Source: Pareuzebyella sediminis (GTDB taxonomy: Bacteria; Bacteroidota; Bacteroidia; Flavobacteriales; Flavobacteriaceae). From it: DNA of 64,000 bases. The DNA lies in contig NZ_VTZS01000001.1 in the NCBI RefSeq assembly GCF_008367235.1, positions 1,054,001-1,118,000 on the forward strand. Direction: 5' to 3'. Below, piece by piece: positions 48,984-58,052 of the stretch (position 1 is the stretch's first letter; each line of letters starts with the position of its first letter). The notes beneath the pieces are model-generated. The model ran no database searches. It was not told the origin of the DNA and worked only from the letters and a program-made list of their open reading frames with translations. The position numbers and the translations under genes were made by a program.

Positions 48984-50309
48984 TCAAAATACCTTTTCGT
49001 TTACAAAATGGAACCGCACCAAACCGTCTTCGTCGATTTCACTGAGTTCGACTTCATGTAAGGTATTCACCAAATCTGGATTCCACGGGGCTTTTACTTT
49101 AACATAATTTTCCGTGAATCCATGAATATATCCCTCTTTGTTCTCTCCTTCAAAGAGAACGGTTCTGGTGCTTCCCAACTGGCTTTCATAGAAAGCACGA
49201 CGCTTTTTCACCGATAGTCCGCGAAGCATCTTGCTCCGTTTGTTTCTAATATTTTTTGGGATTGCCCCTGCCATGCTAGCCGCTGCGGTATTATCTCTTT
49301 CCGAATAGGTGAATACATGTAGATAAGAAATGTCAAGCGCATTCAGAAATTTGTAAGTTTCGATAAAGTCATCCTCGGTTTCCCCTGGAAAACCCACGAT
49401 AACATCTACCCCGATACACGCTTGAGGCATAACTTCCCTGATTTTCTTTACCCGATCTACATACAAACCACTTAAATATCGGCGACGCATCATTTTCAAT
49501 ATCTTGTCGCTTCCACTCTGTAGGGGTATATGAAAGTGAGGAACAAAACTAGTGCTTTGCGCCACAAATTGAATAGTTTTGTTTTTTAGCAAGTTAGGTT
49601 CGATAGATGAAATCCTGAGTCGATGTATACCCTCCACCTGATCTAATGCCTTTACCAAGTCGAGGAAAGTATGTTCGTGTTTTTTATTACCGAACTCTCC
49701 CTTTCCATAATCTCCGATATTTACCCCCGTAAGCACGATTTCCTTAATCCCTTTTTCAGAAATTTCGACAGCGTTCCTCAAAACGTTGTCGAGCGTATCG
49801 CTGCGTGAGATACCCCTCGCCAAAGGAATGGTACAGTAGGTGCATTTATAGTCACAGCCGTCTTGCACTTTCAGAAAGGCCCGTGTTCTATCTCCTATAG
49901 CATAACTTCCGACGTAGAAATCCGCGTCGGCGATTTCACAAGAATGCACTTCCCCGTAATCGTTCTTCGACAAATCGTTGAGATAATCGGTAATCTTGAA
50001 TTTCTCGGTCGCGCCCAACACCAAATCAACCCCGTCAACAGCAGCCAGTTCTTCGGGTTTCAACTGGGCGTAACAACCGATGGCCGCAATAAAAGCATCA
50101 GGGTTTTTCTTTTGGGCCTGTCTAACAATAGTCTTAAAACGTTTGTCGGCATTCTCAGTGACCGAACATGTATTGATCACGTACATGTCGGCCCGCTCCT
50201 CGAACGCTATGCGCTCAAAGCCCTCTTTTTGAAAACCTCTTGCAATAGTGGAGGTTTCCGAAAAATTGAGTTTGCAACCCAACGTATAAAAAGCGACCTT
50301 TTTTTTCAT
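48984..50309 (-). CDS. mtaB: tRNA (N6-threonylcarbamoyladenosine37-C2)-methylthiotransferase MtaB
   Basis: A 441-aa radical-SAM methylthiotransferase. The N-terminal UPF0004 domain has TLGCKLNFSET, VINTCSVTENAD and IGCYAQL with three cluster Cys; the radical-SAM CxxxCxxC motif is CDYKCTYC near residue 155; a TRAM domain follows at the end (about 375-441, SQLGSTRTVLFEGENKEGYI). This set matches MtaB (ms2t6A37) rather than MiaB or RimO; in particular the CKLN/ENAD forms are typical of MtaB. It is separated by 73 bp from the GlmU-like gene. Confidence 0.92.
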   Translation of the reverse strand: MKKKVAFYTLGCKLNFSETSTIARGFQKEGFERIAFEERADMYVINTCSVTENADKRFKTIVRQAQKKNPDAFIAAIGCYAQLKPEELAAVDGVDLVLGATEKFKITDYLNDLSKNDYGEVHSCEIADADFYVGSYAIGDRTRAFLKVQDGCDYKCTYCTIPLARGISRSDTLDNVLRNAVEISEKGIKEIVLTGVNIGDYGKGEFGNKKHEHTFLDLVKALDQVEGIHRLRISSIEPNLLKNKTIQFVAQSTSFVPHFHIPLQSGSDKILKMMRRRYLSGLYVDRVKKIREVMPQACIGVDVIVGFPGETEDDFIETYKFLNALDISYLHVFTYSERDNTAAASMAGAIPKNIRNKRSKMLRGLSVKKRRAFYESQLGSTRTVLFEGENKEGYIHGFTENYVKVKAPWNPDLVNTLHEVELSEIDEDGLVRFHFVNEKVF

Positions 50310-50382
50310 TGCTTATTAATAAAAGGGATGCAAAGATAGTATAAATGAAAGTTATGGACTCTAATATCTAAACAGCCCTGCT

Positions 50383-51555
50383 TTAATAGTTCCTCCAACG
50401 TTTGGTCAATTCAAAAACATGCTCCAATATGCGAGCGTCCTTTTCATCGAATACTACGTTTCTTCTGGCCATCATTACCTTGGCAGCTTCAAAAGCCTTT
50501 TTGGTGGAGTAGGTCGTAAAGCCAGAAGCCCCGCCCCAACTGAAACTAGGCACAAAATTTCGTGGAAATCCAGGTACATAGATATTGCAGTTCACGCCAA
50601 TCACCGTACCGGTATTGAACATGGTATTGATGGCACTCTTGCTATGATCGCCCATCATCAGACCACAGAACTGGAGACCTGTTTGTTCAAAACTTTCCGT
50701 ACCATAATTCCATAGGCGTACTTTGGCGTAATTGTTTTTGAGGTTCGAATTGTTCGAATCGGCACCAATATTACACCACTCTCCCAATACTGCGTTACCC
50801 AAATAACCTTCATGGCCCTTGCTCGAATAGCCAAAAATGACAGCATTGCTAATTTCACCACAAACCTTTCCAAAAGGCCCTATTGTGGTCGGACCATATA
50901 TTTTTGCACCCATTTTTACCACGGCATTATTACAAAGTGCAAATGCACCACGTATTAAGTTACCTTCCCAAACCTCAGAATCCTTTCCCAAATATATAGG
51001 GCCTTCGGTGGCATTAAGAATACTATGTTCTACTTTGGCCCCTTCTTCAGCAAATATACGCTCGGGGTGTATTAAGGTATTGGTATCGGGAATAGGTGCA
51101 CTTTTTCGATTTTTCGTTAAAAGATCAAAATCAGCTTGTAATGCTTCGCCGTTCCTGGAAAATATCTCCCAGGTATGCTCAATACGAAGTACCGGATCTA
51201 CAAATTCAATTCTCTTTAAAGCGTTGATGTCGGTGTCTTGATCTCTTTTTTTAAAATAGGCTATGACTTCTCCCTCTTTTACAAGAGCAGTATTTTCGGT
51301 CAAGGCCTTTACCCGATTTACCAAAAGGTCATTAGGGAAGAAGGAAGCGTTGATGTAAATGTTCACATCGTTTTCGACCAATGGAAATTTTTCTGAAAGA
51401 TAAGCCTCGGTTTTGGTAGATGTAATCGTCTTTAAATACTTTTCCCATTTTTCCCGTATCGTCAGAATTCCCATTCTCATATCGGCCACCGGCCTTGTGA
51501 AAGTAAATGGAAAAAAATTCTCCCTTACGGTTCCATCATAAAGTACGTAGTTCAT
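50383..51555 (-). CDS. GlmU-like putative sugar nucleotidyltransferase
   Basis: A 390-aa protein. The N-terminal part (about 1-160) is a degenerate nucleotidyltransferase fold, starting MNYVLYDGTVRENFFPFTFT (without the usual GxGTRxxP loop). The second part (about 165-340) is a left-handed beta-helix with hexapeptide repeats (KVEHSILNATEGPIYLGKDS, GAKIYGPTTIGPFGKVCGEI, NAVIFGYSSKGHEG), like the acetyltransferase half of GlmU. In Bacteroidota these are often labelled glucose-1-phosphate thymidylyltransferase or GlmU family. Because the loop is missing, nucleotidyl transfer is uncertain. Function unknown. Confidence 0.82.
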   Translation of the reverse strand: MNYVLYDGTVRENFFPFTFTRPVADMRMGILTIREKWEKYLKTITSTKTEAYLSEKFPLVENDVNIYINASFFPNDLLVNRVKALTENTALVKEGEVIAYFKKRDQDTDINALKRIEFVDPVLRIEHTWEIFSRNGEALQADFDLLTKNRKSAPIPDTNTLIHPERIFAEEGAKVEHSILNATEGPIYLGKDSEVWEGNLIRGAFALCNNAVVKMGAKIYGPTTIGPFGKVCGEISNAVIFGYSSKGHEGYLGNAVLGEWCNIGADSNNSNLKNNYAKVRLWNYGTESFEQTGLQFCGLMMGDHSKSAINTMFNTGTVIGVNCNIYVPGFPRNFVPSFSWGGASGFTTYSTKKAFEAAKVMMARRNVVFDEKDARILEHVFELTKRWRNY

Positions 51556-51696
51556 AAAGGCCTATTTATTATAAAAGTAAGGAACATTTACCAAGAAACC
51601 CACGCGCTATTCAACCTCCTATTTTTGAAAAAGCACTACAGATACCGTATAACGGTACACGATATAATTTGAAAATGAGGTCGAATTTCAATAAAA

Positions 51697-51724
51697 AAAG
51701 CCTTCGATACGTATCGAAGGCTTT
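51697..51724 (-). terminator. Terminator of rpmE (28-bp perfect palindrome)
   Basis: A perfect palindrome from 51697 to 51724 (arms AAAGCCTTCGATAC and GTATCGAAGGCTTT) with a T run on the minus strand (plus A run 51693-51699). It lies 24 bp beyond the rpmE stop codon. Confidence 0.85.
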
Positions 51725-51748
51725 GTGATTTATAAGGATAGAAAGAGA

Positions 51749-52033
51749 TTATTTTTCTTCCTCGGTTTCTGTTTTTGCAGGTTTTTTCTTGAATTTGTCG
51801 TACTTGTTCTTAAACTTATCGATACGACCTGCAGTATCTACCAATTTAGACTTGCCGGTGTAATAAGGGTGAGAAGTTCTAGAAATCTCAAGTTTGACCA
51901 AGGGATACTCAACACCATCTACCTCTAAAGTCTCTTTGGTATCTGCCGTCGATTTGGTGATGAAGACGTCGTCGTTCGACATATCCTTAAATGCGACCAA
52001 TCTATAATTTTCTGGGTGTAAATCCTTTTTCAT
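51749..52033 (-). CDS. rpmE2: 50S ribosomal protein L31 type B
   Basis: Start at 52033 gives 94 aa, MKKDLHPENYRLVAFKDMSN, the standard opening of type B L31; a longer frame from 52069 adds twelve residues (MPVGMGTLTMKV) and is not needed. It continues with LEVDGVEYPLVKLEISRTSH and PYYTGKSKLVDTAGRIDKF. No zinc Cys pairs are present, which marks the zinc-independent (C-minus) form. The C-terminal tail (KPAKTETEEEK) is acidic, extending past the usual end. Preceded by a canonical promoter. Confidence 0.95.
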   Translation of the reverse strand: MKKDLHPENYRLVAFKDMSNDDVFITKSTADTKETLEVDGVEYPLVKLEISRTSHPYYTGKSKLVDTAGRIDKFKNKYDKFKKKPAKTETEEEK

Positions 52034-52083
52034 TACTTTCATTGTTAGCGTGCCCATTCCGACAGGCACTAAAATTCAGGCTG

Positions 52084-52113
52084 CAAATTTAAGTAAATTT
52101 CTGTAACCTCCAA
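52084..52113 (-). promoter_or_regulatory. Canonical flavobacterial promoter of rpmE2
   Basis: Minus strand: TTG (52111-52113), exactly 19 bp, TAAATTTG (52084-52091). The -7 box ends 50 bp before the rpmE2 ATG. Same geometry as the rpmH promoter. Confidence 0.85.
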
Positions 52114-52212
52114 TTTAAATATTCGAAAAGAAGAATAAAAAATTTAATTTTAAGGTAACAAAATAGCATTTATCACAACTAATATATATAACAACCGAAA
52201 AAGACTTTTAAA

Positions 52213-52734
52213 ATGGAAGAAAATCAACCTAAAACCGGAAAATATGCATTGAACTATGGTCTCCTTGTAGGAGGCGTAAGCGTGATATTCGGTATCATGC
52301 TTTATACCATGGACATGCAATACGAACGCGGTATAGCCGTTCAAGGTACTCAAATTGCCATAGCCGTTGTAGGTATTCTTTTGGGCATCTATCAATTCAA
52401 AAAGGCTAATTCTGACTTTCTACAAATTTCGGAAGCCTTAAAAATAGGTGCCGGTGTTGCACTAATTGCCGGTATTATAGGGCTAATCTATTTTTTCGTC
52501 CTATCTAATTTTATTCAACCTGATTACATGGATCAAATGTATGAAATCGGCAAACAGGAAGCCCTTCAGAATAATCCGAAATTGACCGAAGAGCAAATTG
52601 ACCAAGGTATTGAAATGCAAAAGGAGTTTGCCTGGGTAACCTATCCGATCATAATAATTTTTAATATTCTTATTGGTCTTCTCGTAGGTTTGATCGGGGG
52701 ACTCATCTTCAAAAAACAAAAACCTGCGTATTGA
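52213..52734 (+). CDS. DUF4199 domain membrane protein
   Basis: A 173-aa membrane protein with four hydrophobic helices (about 15-32, 44-62, 76-98 and 142-164), with a polar loop of 40 residues between the third and fourth (NFIQPDYMDQMYEIGKQEAL). The layout and the KTGKYALNYGLLVGGVSVIF opening identify DUF4199, a Bacteroidota family with unknown function. It starts a set of co-directional genes: DUF4199, glycosyltransferase, phosphohexomutase and ABC exporter. Gap to the next is 42 bp. Confidence 0.87.
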   Translation: MEENQPKTGKYALNYGLLVGGVSVIFGIMLYTMDMQYERGIAVQGTQIAIAVVGILLGIYQFKKANSDFLQISEALKIGAGVALIAGIIGLIYFFVLSNFIQPDYMDQMYEIGKQEALQNNPKLTEEQIDQGIEMQKEFAWVTYPIIIIFNILIGLLVGLIGGLIFKKQKPAY

Positions 52735-52776
52735 TTTCAAAATCGTATTTTTGGACGGAATTATATCGCATCTTAC

Positions 52777-53751
52777 ATGGATCTGTCCATCATTATACCC
52801 CTTCTCAATGAGGAAGAATCTTTAAAAGAGTTACACGATTGGATTGTCGAAGTAATGCAAAACCAAAGGTTTTCGTATGAAATACTTTTTGTGGATGATG
52901 GAAGCACAGACCGTTCTTGGTACATTATCTCCTCACTTTCGAAAACCGACCACCACGTAAAAGGAATTCGGTTTCAACGAAATTTTGGTAAATCACAGGC
53001 CCTTCATGCGGGTTTTAAAGCAGCAAATGGCGAAGTTGTTATTACCATGGATGCCGATTTACAGGACAATCCCGAAGAAATTCCAGCACTTTATGGTTTG
53101 ATAAAAGATGATGGGTACGATCTTGTATCGGGGTGGAAAAAAAAGCGGTTCGACGCGATACTATCAAAAAATCTGCCTTCGAAACTTTTTAATTGGGCCG
53201 CGAGAAGAACTTCGGGAGTTCAACTGAACGATTTCAATTGTGGACTTAAAGCCTTTAATAAGCACGTCACTAAAACCATTGAGGTTTCGGGTGAAATGCA
53301 TCGCTACATACCGGTTTTGGCAAAAAATGCCGGTTTCGTGAAAATCGGAGAAAAAGTCGTGCAGCACCAGGCGCGAAAATATGGTAAAACCAAGTTCGGA
53401 ATGGATCGGTTTATCAACGGTTTTCTAGATTTAATTACGATTTGGTTCGTCTCAAAATTTGGAAAACGACCCATGCATCTTTTCGGTGCCCTTGGGGTAG
53501 TCATGTTCATTATCGGTTTTGGTTTTGCTATTTATCTGGGTGTGGACAAGCTATTTATCCATCCGGCCGGCCGATTGATCACAGATAGGCCGCAATTTTT
53601 CCTGTCCTTGACCGCGATGATTATCGGTACACAATTATTTCTAGCGGGGTTCTTAGGAGAAATTCTGGTTCGATCCCGTAAAAACGAAGCTCGTTATACC
53701 ATTGCCGAAGAAATAAATCTAGAGCCCGAGGGAAACCAATATTCTTTGTAA
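52777..53751 (+). CDS. Glycosyltransferase family 2, membrane-bound (GtrB/DPM1-like)
   Basis: A 324-aa GT-A glycosyltransferase. Motifs: MDLSIIIPLLNEEESLKELH, FVDDGSTDRSWYII, MDADLQDNPEEIPALY (DxD-like) and the acceptor region NDFNCGLKAFNKHV; AARRTSGVQLNDF also fits. Two TM helices at the C-terminus (about 230-262 and 270-300, LFGALGVVMFIIGFGFAIYL) put it in the group that transfers sugars to undecaprenyl or dolichyl-like phosphates. Donor sugar is unknown. The neighbouring mutase (53789) could supply hexose 1-phosphate; that is inference. Confidence 0.9.
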   Translation: MDLSIIIPLLNEEESLKELHDWIVEVMQNQRFSYEILFVDDGSTDRSWYIISSLSKTDHHVKGIRFQRNFGKSQALHAGFKAANGEVVITMDADLQDNPEEIPALYGLIKDDGYDLVSGWKKKRFDAILSKNLPSKLFNWAARRTSGVQLNDFNCGLKAFNKHVTKTIEVSGEMHRYIPVLAKNAGFVKIGEKVVQHQARKYGKTKFGMDRFINGFLDLITIWFVSKFGKRPMHLFGALGVVMFIIGFGFAIYLGVDKLFIHPAGRLITDRPQFFLSLTAMIIGTQLFLAGFLGEILVRSRKNEARYTIAEEINLEPEGNQYSL

Positions 53752-53788
53752 ATTTAACACTTAAATTGAATCAAAAACTACCCTGATT

Positions 53789-55498
53789 ATGGATGCCATT
53801 TTAAATACCGCCCAAAGCTGGTTGACCGATTTCTTTGATCCCGCAGTGAAAAAGGAAATCCAACATCTGATTGAAAATGATACTGAGGAACTTAAAGATA
53901 GGTTCTATAAGAATATGGAATTTGGTACAGGGGGCATGCGCGGTGTCATGGGAGTAGGAACCAATCGAATCAATAAGTATACATTGGGTAAAAGTACCCA
54001 GGGTTTGAGCAACTACCTAAAAAAGACCTATGGGGATAAAGACGTTAAAGTGGTTATTGCGTACGATTGCAGGAATAATAGCGACACCTTGGCAAAAACA
54101 GTTGCGGAGGTGCTATCGGCAAATGGCATCAAGGTATTTCTTTTCTCAAGCCTACGCACGACCCCGGAGCTTTCTTTTGCCGTAAGGCATTTGAAATGCC
54201 ATGCCGGAATCGTTTTAACCGCTTCGCACAACCCGCCCGAATATAATGGCTATAAAGTATATTGGACCGATGGTGGACAAATCGTGCCTCCGCAGGATGG
54301 TGAAATTATTTCAGAAATCAATTCCTTGGCTTATGAAGATATCCATTTCGAGGCGAAAAAAGAATTGATCGAACTCATAGACACCAAAGTAGATGAGGCA
54401 TTCATCGAAGCGTCCGTAGCCAATGGTAGTTTTAATGCCCATGGCAAAGACGATTTTAAAATTGTGTTCACATCCCTTCACGGTACGTCTATTACGGCTA
54501 TTCCCGAAGTTTTAAAGCGGGCAGGCTATAGGAATGTGACCATTATCGAAGAACAGGCAGTACCCAACGGGAACTTTCCCACGGTAAAATCTCCTAATCC
54601 AGAAGAACCGGAAGCCTTGTCAATGGCTATTGAGAAAGCCGAGGAAATTGGAGCCGACATGGTGGTAGGTACTGATCCTGACAGTGACCGTTTAGGTATA
54701 GCCGTGCGGAATCTCGACGGTAAAATGGAAATCGTGAACGGTAACCAAGCCATGATAATGATGACCAAATTTCTTCTGGAGCAACAAAAACAAAAAGGGT
54801 TCAAGGGCAATGAGTTCATTGCAACAACCATTGTATCTACCCCTATGATGGAGGTCATGGCAAAAGCTTATGGTGTTGAATTTAAAACAGCCCTTACCGG
54901 GTTTAAATGGATCGGAAAAATGATTAAAGATTATCCCGAAAGTCAATTTTTAGGCGGTGGCGAAGAAAGCTTTGGTTATATGGTAGGCGATTTTGTCAGA
55001 GATAAAGACGCCGTTACCTCTACCCTACTCGCGTGCGAAATTGCCGCTCAGGCAAAAGCCAATGGTAGCTCTTTCTATAAAGAATTAATCGATTGCTATG
55101 TCGATTATGGTTTTTATAAAGAACATTTGATATCAATCACCAAAAAAGGGATATCAGGAGCCGAAGAGATCAAACAGATGCTCAAGGATTTTAAGGAAAA
55201 TCCGGTTCAATCGGTGGCAGGATCGAAAGTCGAATGGATCGAAGATTATAATACATCGATAGCTAAGAATGTTCTGACCGGAGAGGAAAGACCGATAGAC
55301 ATCCCAAAATCCAACGTTTTGATCTATGAAACCGAAGATGGTACCAGAATTGCCGCTAGACCTAGTGGCACGGAACCCAAGGTGAAATTTTATATCAGTA
55401 CGAATGCGGAATTGGACGAAGCGGAAAACTTTGAAAAGGTTTCGGCCGAACTGGAAACCAAAATCCAAACGATTTTGAGCGAACTCAATGTGGGTTAA
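53789..55498 (+). CDS. Phosphohexomutase (phosphoglucomutase/phosphomannomutase family)
   Basis: A 569-aa alpha-D-phosphohexomutase. The active-site serine loop is TASHNPPEYNGYKVYWTDGG, the metal loop GTDPDSDRLGIAV, the sugar-recognition loop GGGEESFGYMVGDFVRDKD and the phosphate loop ARPSGTEPKVKFYI. The length is that of the 565-580-aa group found in Bacteroidota and Firmicutes (PgcA-like), which convert glucose-1-phosphate and glucose-6-phosphate. It precedes the ABC exporter gene and its stop overlaps the next ATG (TAATG). Confidence 0.94.
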   Translation: MDAILNTAQSWLTDFFDPAVKKEIQHLIENDTEELKDRFYKNMEFGTGGMRGVMGVGTNRINKYTLGKSTQGLSNYLKKTYGDKDVKVVIAYDCRNNSDTLAKTVAEVLSANGIKVFLFSSLRTTPELSFAVRHLKCHAGIVLTASHNPPEYNGYKVYWTDGGQIVPPQDGEIISEINSLAYEDIHFEAKKELIELIDTKVDEAFIEASVANGSFNAHGKDDFKIVFTSLHGTSITAIPEVLKRAGYRNVTIIEEQAVPNGNFPTVKSPNPEEPEALSMAIEKAEEIGADMVVGTDPDSDRLGIAVRNLDGKMEIVNGNQAMIMMTKFLLEQQKQKGFKGNEFIATTIVSTPMMEVMAKAYGVEFKTALTGFKWIGKMIKDYPESQFLGGGEESFGYMVGDFVRDKDAVTSTLLACEIAAQAKANGSSFYKELIDCYVDYGFYKEHLISITKKGISGAEEIKQMLKDFKENPVQSVAGSKVEWIEDYNTSIAKNVLTGEERPIDIPKSNVLIYETEDGTRIAARPSGTEPKVKFYISTNAELDEAENFEKVSAELETKIQTILSELNVG

Positions 55499-57321
55499 TG
55501 GAGTACTTTAAAAAAATTCTTCAATTTGCCCGACCCTACCGCAAATATGGATATCTAAACATTTTTTTCAATATTCTTTATGCGTTGTTCAGTGCCCTTT
55601 CGTTTGCAGCGCTTATTCCCATGCTTGATGTTCTTTTTATACCCGAAAAGAAGATTTTAACCGAGCCCGAATATGCTGATTTGGGCCATTTAAAGGATTA
55701 CTTACAAGACTACATCAATTACAGGGTCAATGAATATTCGGGTGACGATGAAATGAAGGGTCTTATACTCGTCATTGGCCTAGTACTTGCACTCTTTCTA
55801 TTCAAAAACCTCTTCAATTATCTGGCCATGTATTTCATTACCTTCTTAAGAAATGGGGTTTTGAAAGACATCAGAAATAGAATGTATGAGAAAATCGTGG
55901 AACTACCGATTTCTTTCTATTCGGAAAAACGCAAAGGCGATGTAATTGCCCGTATTACCTCAGACGTCTTAGAAATTCAGCATTCTTTTTTGTCCATCTT
56001 AGAACTTATTGTTCGCGAACCATTGACTATACTATTTACGATCATCATCATGTTCGGCATTAGTACCAAACTGACCCTGTTCGTATTTATATTTATTCCT
56101 ATTGCAGGTGCCATTATTTCTAGAATCGGCAAGTCATTAAAACGAAAATCAGATCAGGTACAAAGAGAACAAGGGGAATTTCTTTCTATCGTCGAAGAGA
56201 CGCTCGGCGGCCTACGGGTAATCAAGGCGTTCAATTCAGAATCGAGGTTCTACCGTCTTTTCAGCAATTCTACCCATCGCTTTTTCAGATTCTCGAACAC
56301 CCTTTTGAACCGACAAAATCTGGCTTCCCCTACTGGTGAGTTTCTAGGGATTTTGGTCATCGGCGTGCTCTTGTGGTTTGGCGGCAAAATGGTTTTGGTA
56401 GAAAATACCTTGGATGCGTCCTCCTTTATTGCCTATATGGGGCTTGCATACAATATTCTGACACCGGCAAAAGCCATTAGTAAAGCCTCTTACGGAGTGA
56501 AAAAAGGGAACGCGGCCGCAGAAAGGGTATTGGAAATTCTTGAAACCGAAACCCCTATTTTCGATAAGAAAAACGCTCTAGAAAAGCCTTCTTTCGAAAA
56601 AGGCATCGAAATACACGAGGTATCCTTCAAATACGAAGACGAATATGTACTCAAAGATTTTGACTTGATAGTACCCAAAGGGGAAACAGTCGCCCTAGTC
56701 GGTCAATCTGGAAGTGGTAAAAGTACCATTGCCAATCTGGTTACCCGCTTTTATGATGTCAATGAAGGTGAAATACTAATCGATGGTACTAGTATCAAGG
56801 ACATCACAAAGAAATCATTGCGCAATCTAATAGGGCTCGTTACCCAAGATTCCATTTTATTCAATGACACCGTAGCCAAAAATATCTCGTTAGGCAAGGA
56901 AAATGCCACTGAAGCTGAAATTATGGAAGCAGCACAAATCGCCAATGCCCATCAGTTTATTATCGACTTGCCAAAAGGATATGCCACCAATATCGGAGAT
57001 AGTGGCAATAAGCTCAGTGGCGGTCAGAAACAGCGTCTCGCTATTGCCCGTGCCGTCTTGAAAAACCCGCCTATTATGATTTTGGACGAAGCGACCTCTG
57101 CCTTGGATACAGAAAGTGAGCGCTTGGTACAGGATGCCCTCGAAAAAATGATGCGCAATCGAACTTCAATTGTTATTGCACACCGTCTTTCCACTATTCA
57201 AAGCGCCCATAAGATCGTGGTATTACAACGGGGTAAAATTGTTGAACAAGGCCCCCATCAAGAACTTATGGCGAAGAACGGAGTATACAAGAAGCTGGTC
57301 GAAATGCAGTCTTTAGGCTAA
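55498..57321 (+). CDS. ABC exporter, MsbA-like (fused permease and ATPase)
   Basis: A 607-aa half-transporter. Residues about 1-340 hold six membrane helices (SALSFAALIPMLDVLF, LILVIGLVLALFLFKNLFNY, LTILFTIIIMFGISTKLTLF). The ATPase has Walker A LVGQSGSGKSTIAN, signature KLSGGQKQRLAIARA, Walker B IMILDEATSALDTESERL and H-loop VIAHRLST. Most like lipid A/lipid exporters of the MsbA type, which form homodimers; the true substrate is not readable. Stop/start overlap of 1 bp (TAATG) with the mutase shows translational coupling. Confidence 0.88.
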   Translation: MEYFKKILQFARPYRKYGYLNIFFNILYALFSALSFAALIPMLDVLFIPEKKILTEPEYADLGHLKDYLQDYINYRVNEYSGDDEMKGLILVIGLVLALFLFKNLFNYLAMYFITFLRNGVLKDIRNRMYEKIVELPISFYSEKRKGDVIARITSDVLEIQHSFLSILELIVREPLTILFTIIIMFGISTKLTLFVFIFIPIAGAIISRIGKSLKRKSDQVQREQGEFLSIVEETLGGLRVIKAFNSESRFYRLFSNSTHRFFRFSNTLLNRQNLASPTGEFLGILVIGVLLWFGGKMVLVENTLDASSFIAYMGLAYNILTPAKAISKASYGVKKGNAAAERVLEILETETPIFDKKNALEKPSFEKGIEIHEVSFKYEDEYVLKDFDLIVPKGETVALVGQSGSGKSTIANLVTRFYDVNEGEILIDGTSIKDITKKSLRNLIGLVTQDSILFNDTVAKNISLGKENATEAEIMEAAQIANAHQFIIDLPKGYATNIGDSGNKLSGGQKQRLAIARAVLKNPPIMILDEATSALDTESERLVQDALEKMMRNRTSIVIAHRLSTIQSAHKIVVLQRGKIVEQGPHQELMAKNGVYKKLVEMQSLG

Positions 57322-57405
57322 TATCAGCAATGGAGATTCTTACAGTGAACCTACCCCAGATAGTTTGGTACCCGATTACTGCACCTCTCTAAAAGGGTTT
57401 TATTA

Positions 57406-57432
57406 AACCTTTCGTTATCTTTAGAGTCATAA
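57406..57432 (+). promoter_or_regulatory. Putative ECF-type promoter of the second sigma operon
   Basis: AACCT (57406-57410), 15 bp, GTCATAA (57426-57432), i.e. AAC-N17-GTC, the same geometry as in front of the DUF4252 operon. It lies 23 bp before the TTG start of the sigma gene. Confidence 0.5.
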
Positions 57433-57455
57433 CTATAGCTTAAGTCAAATTTATT

Positions 57456-57995
57456 TTGATTGCAGAAGAAACCTTAGTTAGTCAATTACAACAAAAGAGT
57501 ACGGAGGCGGCAGCTTTCGAAATATTGGTCGACACCTACAAAGAACGGCTGTATTGGCATATTCGTAGGATTGTTCTTAATCATGATGATGCCGATGACG
57601 TCTTACAAAACACTTTTATAAAGGTGTTTAATAATATTTCGAAATTTAAAGGAGAGAGCAAGCTATATTCTTGGATGTACCGCATAGCGACCAACGAAGC
57701 CCTGACATTTTTGAAAAAGGCCTCGAAGCGAATGAGCATTAGTGATGGAGAGTTACAAGACAGGTTGATCGGAAATCTTGAAGCCGACCCCTATTTCGAA
57801 GGGGACGAGATTCAACTGCAATTACAGAAGGCGATCGCCACGCTTCCCGAGAAACAAAAACTGGTCTTCAATATGAAATACTTTGAAGAATTTAAATATG
57901 AAGAAATATCGGAAATTCTAGGGACTTCGGTCGGTGCTTTGAAAGCGTCATACCATCTGGCCATCAAAAAAATAGAGGCCTTCCTGAAGGATTAG
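57456..57995 (+). CDS. ECF-type RNA polymerase sigma factor, TTG start
   Basis: A 179-aa group IV sigma factor. Region 2: AFEILVDTYKERLYWHIRRI, NHDDADDVLQNTFIKVFNNI and SWMYRIATNEALTFLKKA. Region 4: ATLPEKQKLVFNMKYFEEF, KYEEISEILGTSVGALKAS and YHLAIKKIEAFL. The frame begins at a TTG (57456) encoding MIAEETLVSQLQQKSTEAAA; the only other way is much shorter, so TTG is the best start. It heads a three-gene operon with an anti-sigma-like membrane protein and a periplasmic Spy-like protein. Confidence 0.92.
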   Translation: MIAEETLVSQLQQKSTEAAAFEILVDTYKERLYWHIRRIVLNHDDADDVLQNTFIKVFNNISKFKGESKLYSWMYRIATNEALTFLKKASKRMSISDGELQDRLIGNLEADPYFEGDEIQLQLQKAIATLPEKQKLVFNMKYFEEFKYEEISEILGTSVGALKASYHLAIKKIEAFLKD

Positions 57996-58018
57996 AAAAA
58001 CCTTTGTTAAACAGATTA

Positions 58019-58045
58019 AACCATTTAACGTTTTGATAGTCAAAA
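58019..58045 (+). promoter_or_regulatory. Second AAC-N17-GTC element, in front of the anti-sigma-like gene
   Basis: AACCA (58019-58023), 15 bp, GTCAAAA (58039-58045). This repeats the geometry of the operon's main promoter and ends 7 bp before the ATG at 58053, so it would make a leaderless mRNA for the last two genes. An AAACCTTTGTTAAAC stretch (57998-58012) resembles AAACCTTTCGTTA (57405-57417). Confidence 0.4.
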
Positions 58046-58052
58046 TATAGCA

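Noticed and set aside
53670-53690. tRNA-like TCGAATCC/GGTTCGA-type string
   Set aside because: It lies in the glycosyltransferase frame with no cloverleaf around it; no tRNA was found anywhere in the window.
57998-58012. Upstream AAACCTTT copy as another promoter
   Set aside because: No GTC lies 17 bp after its AAC; the better match is at 58019-58045.
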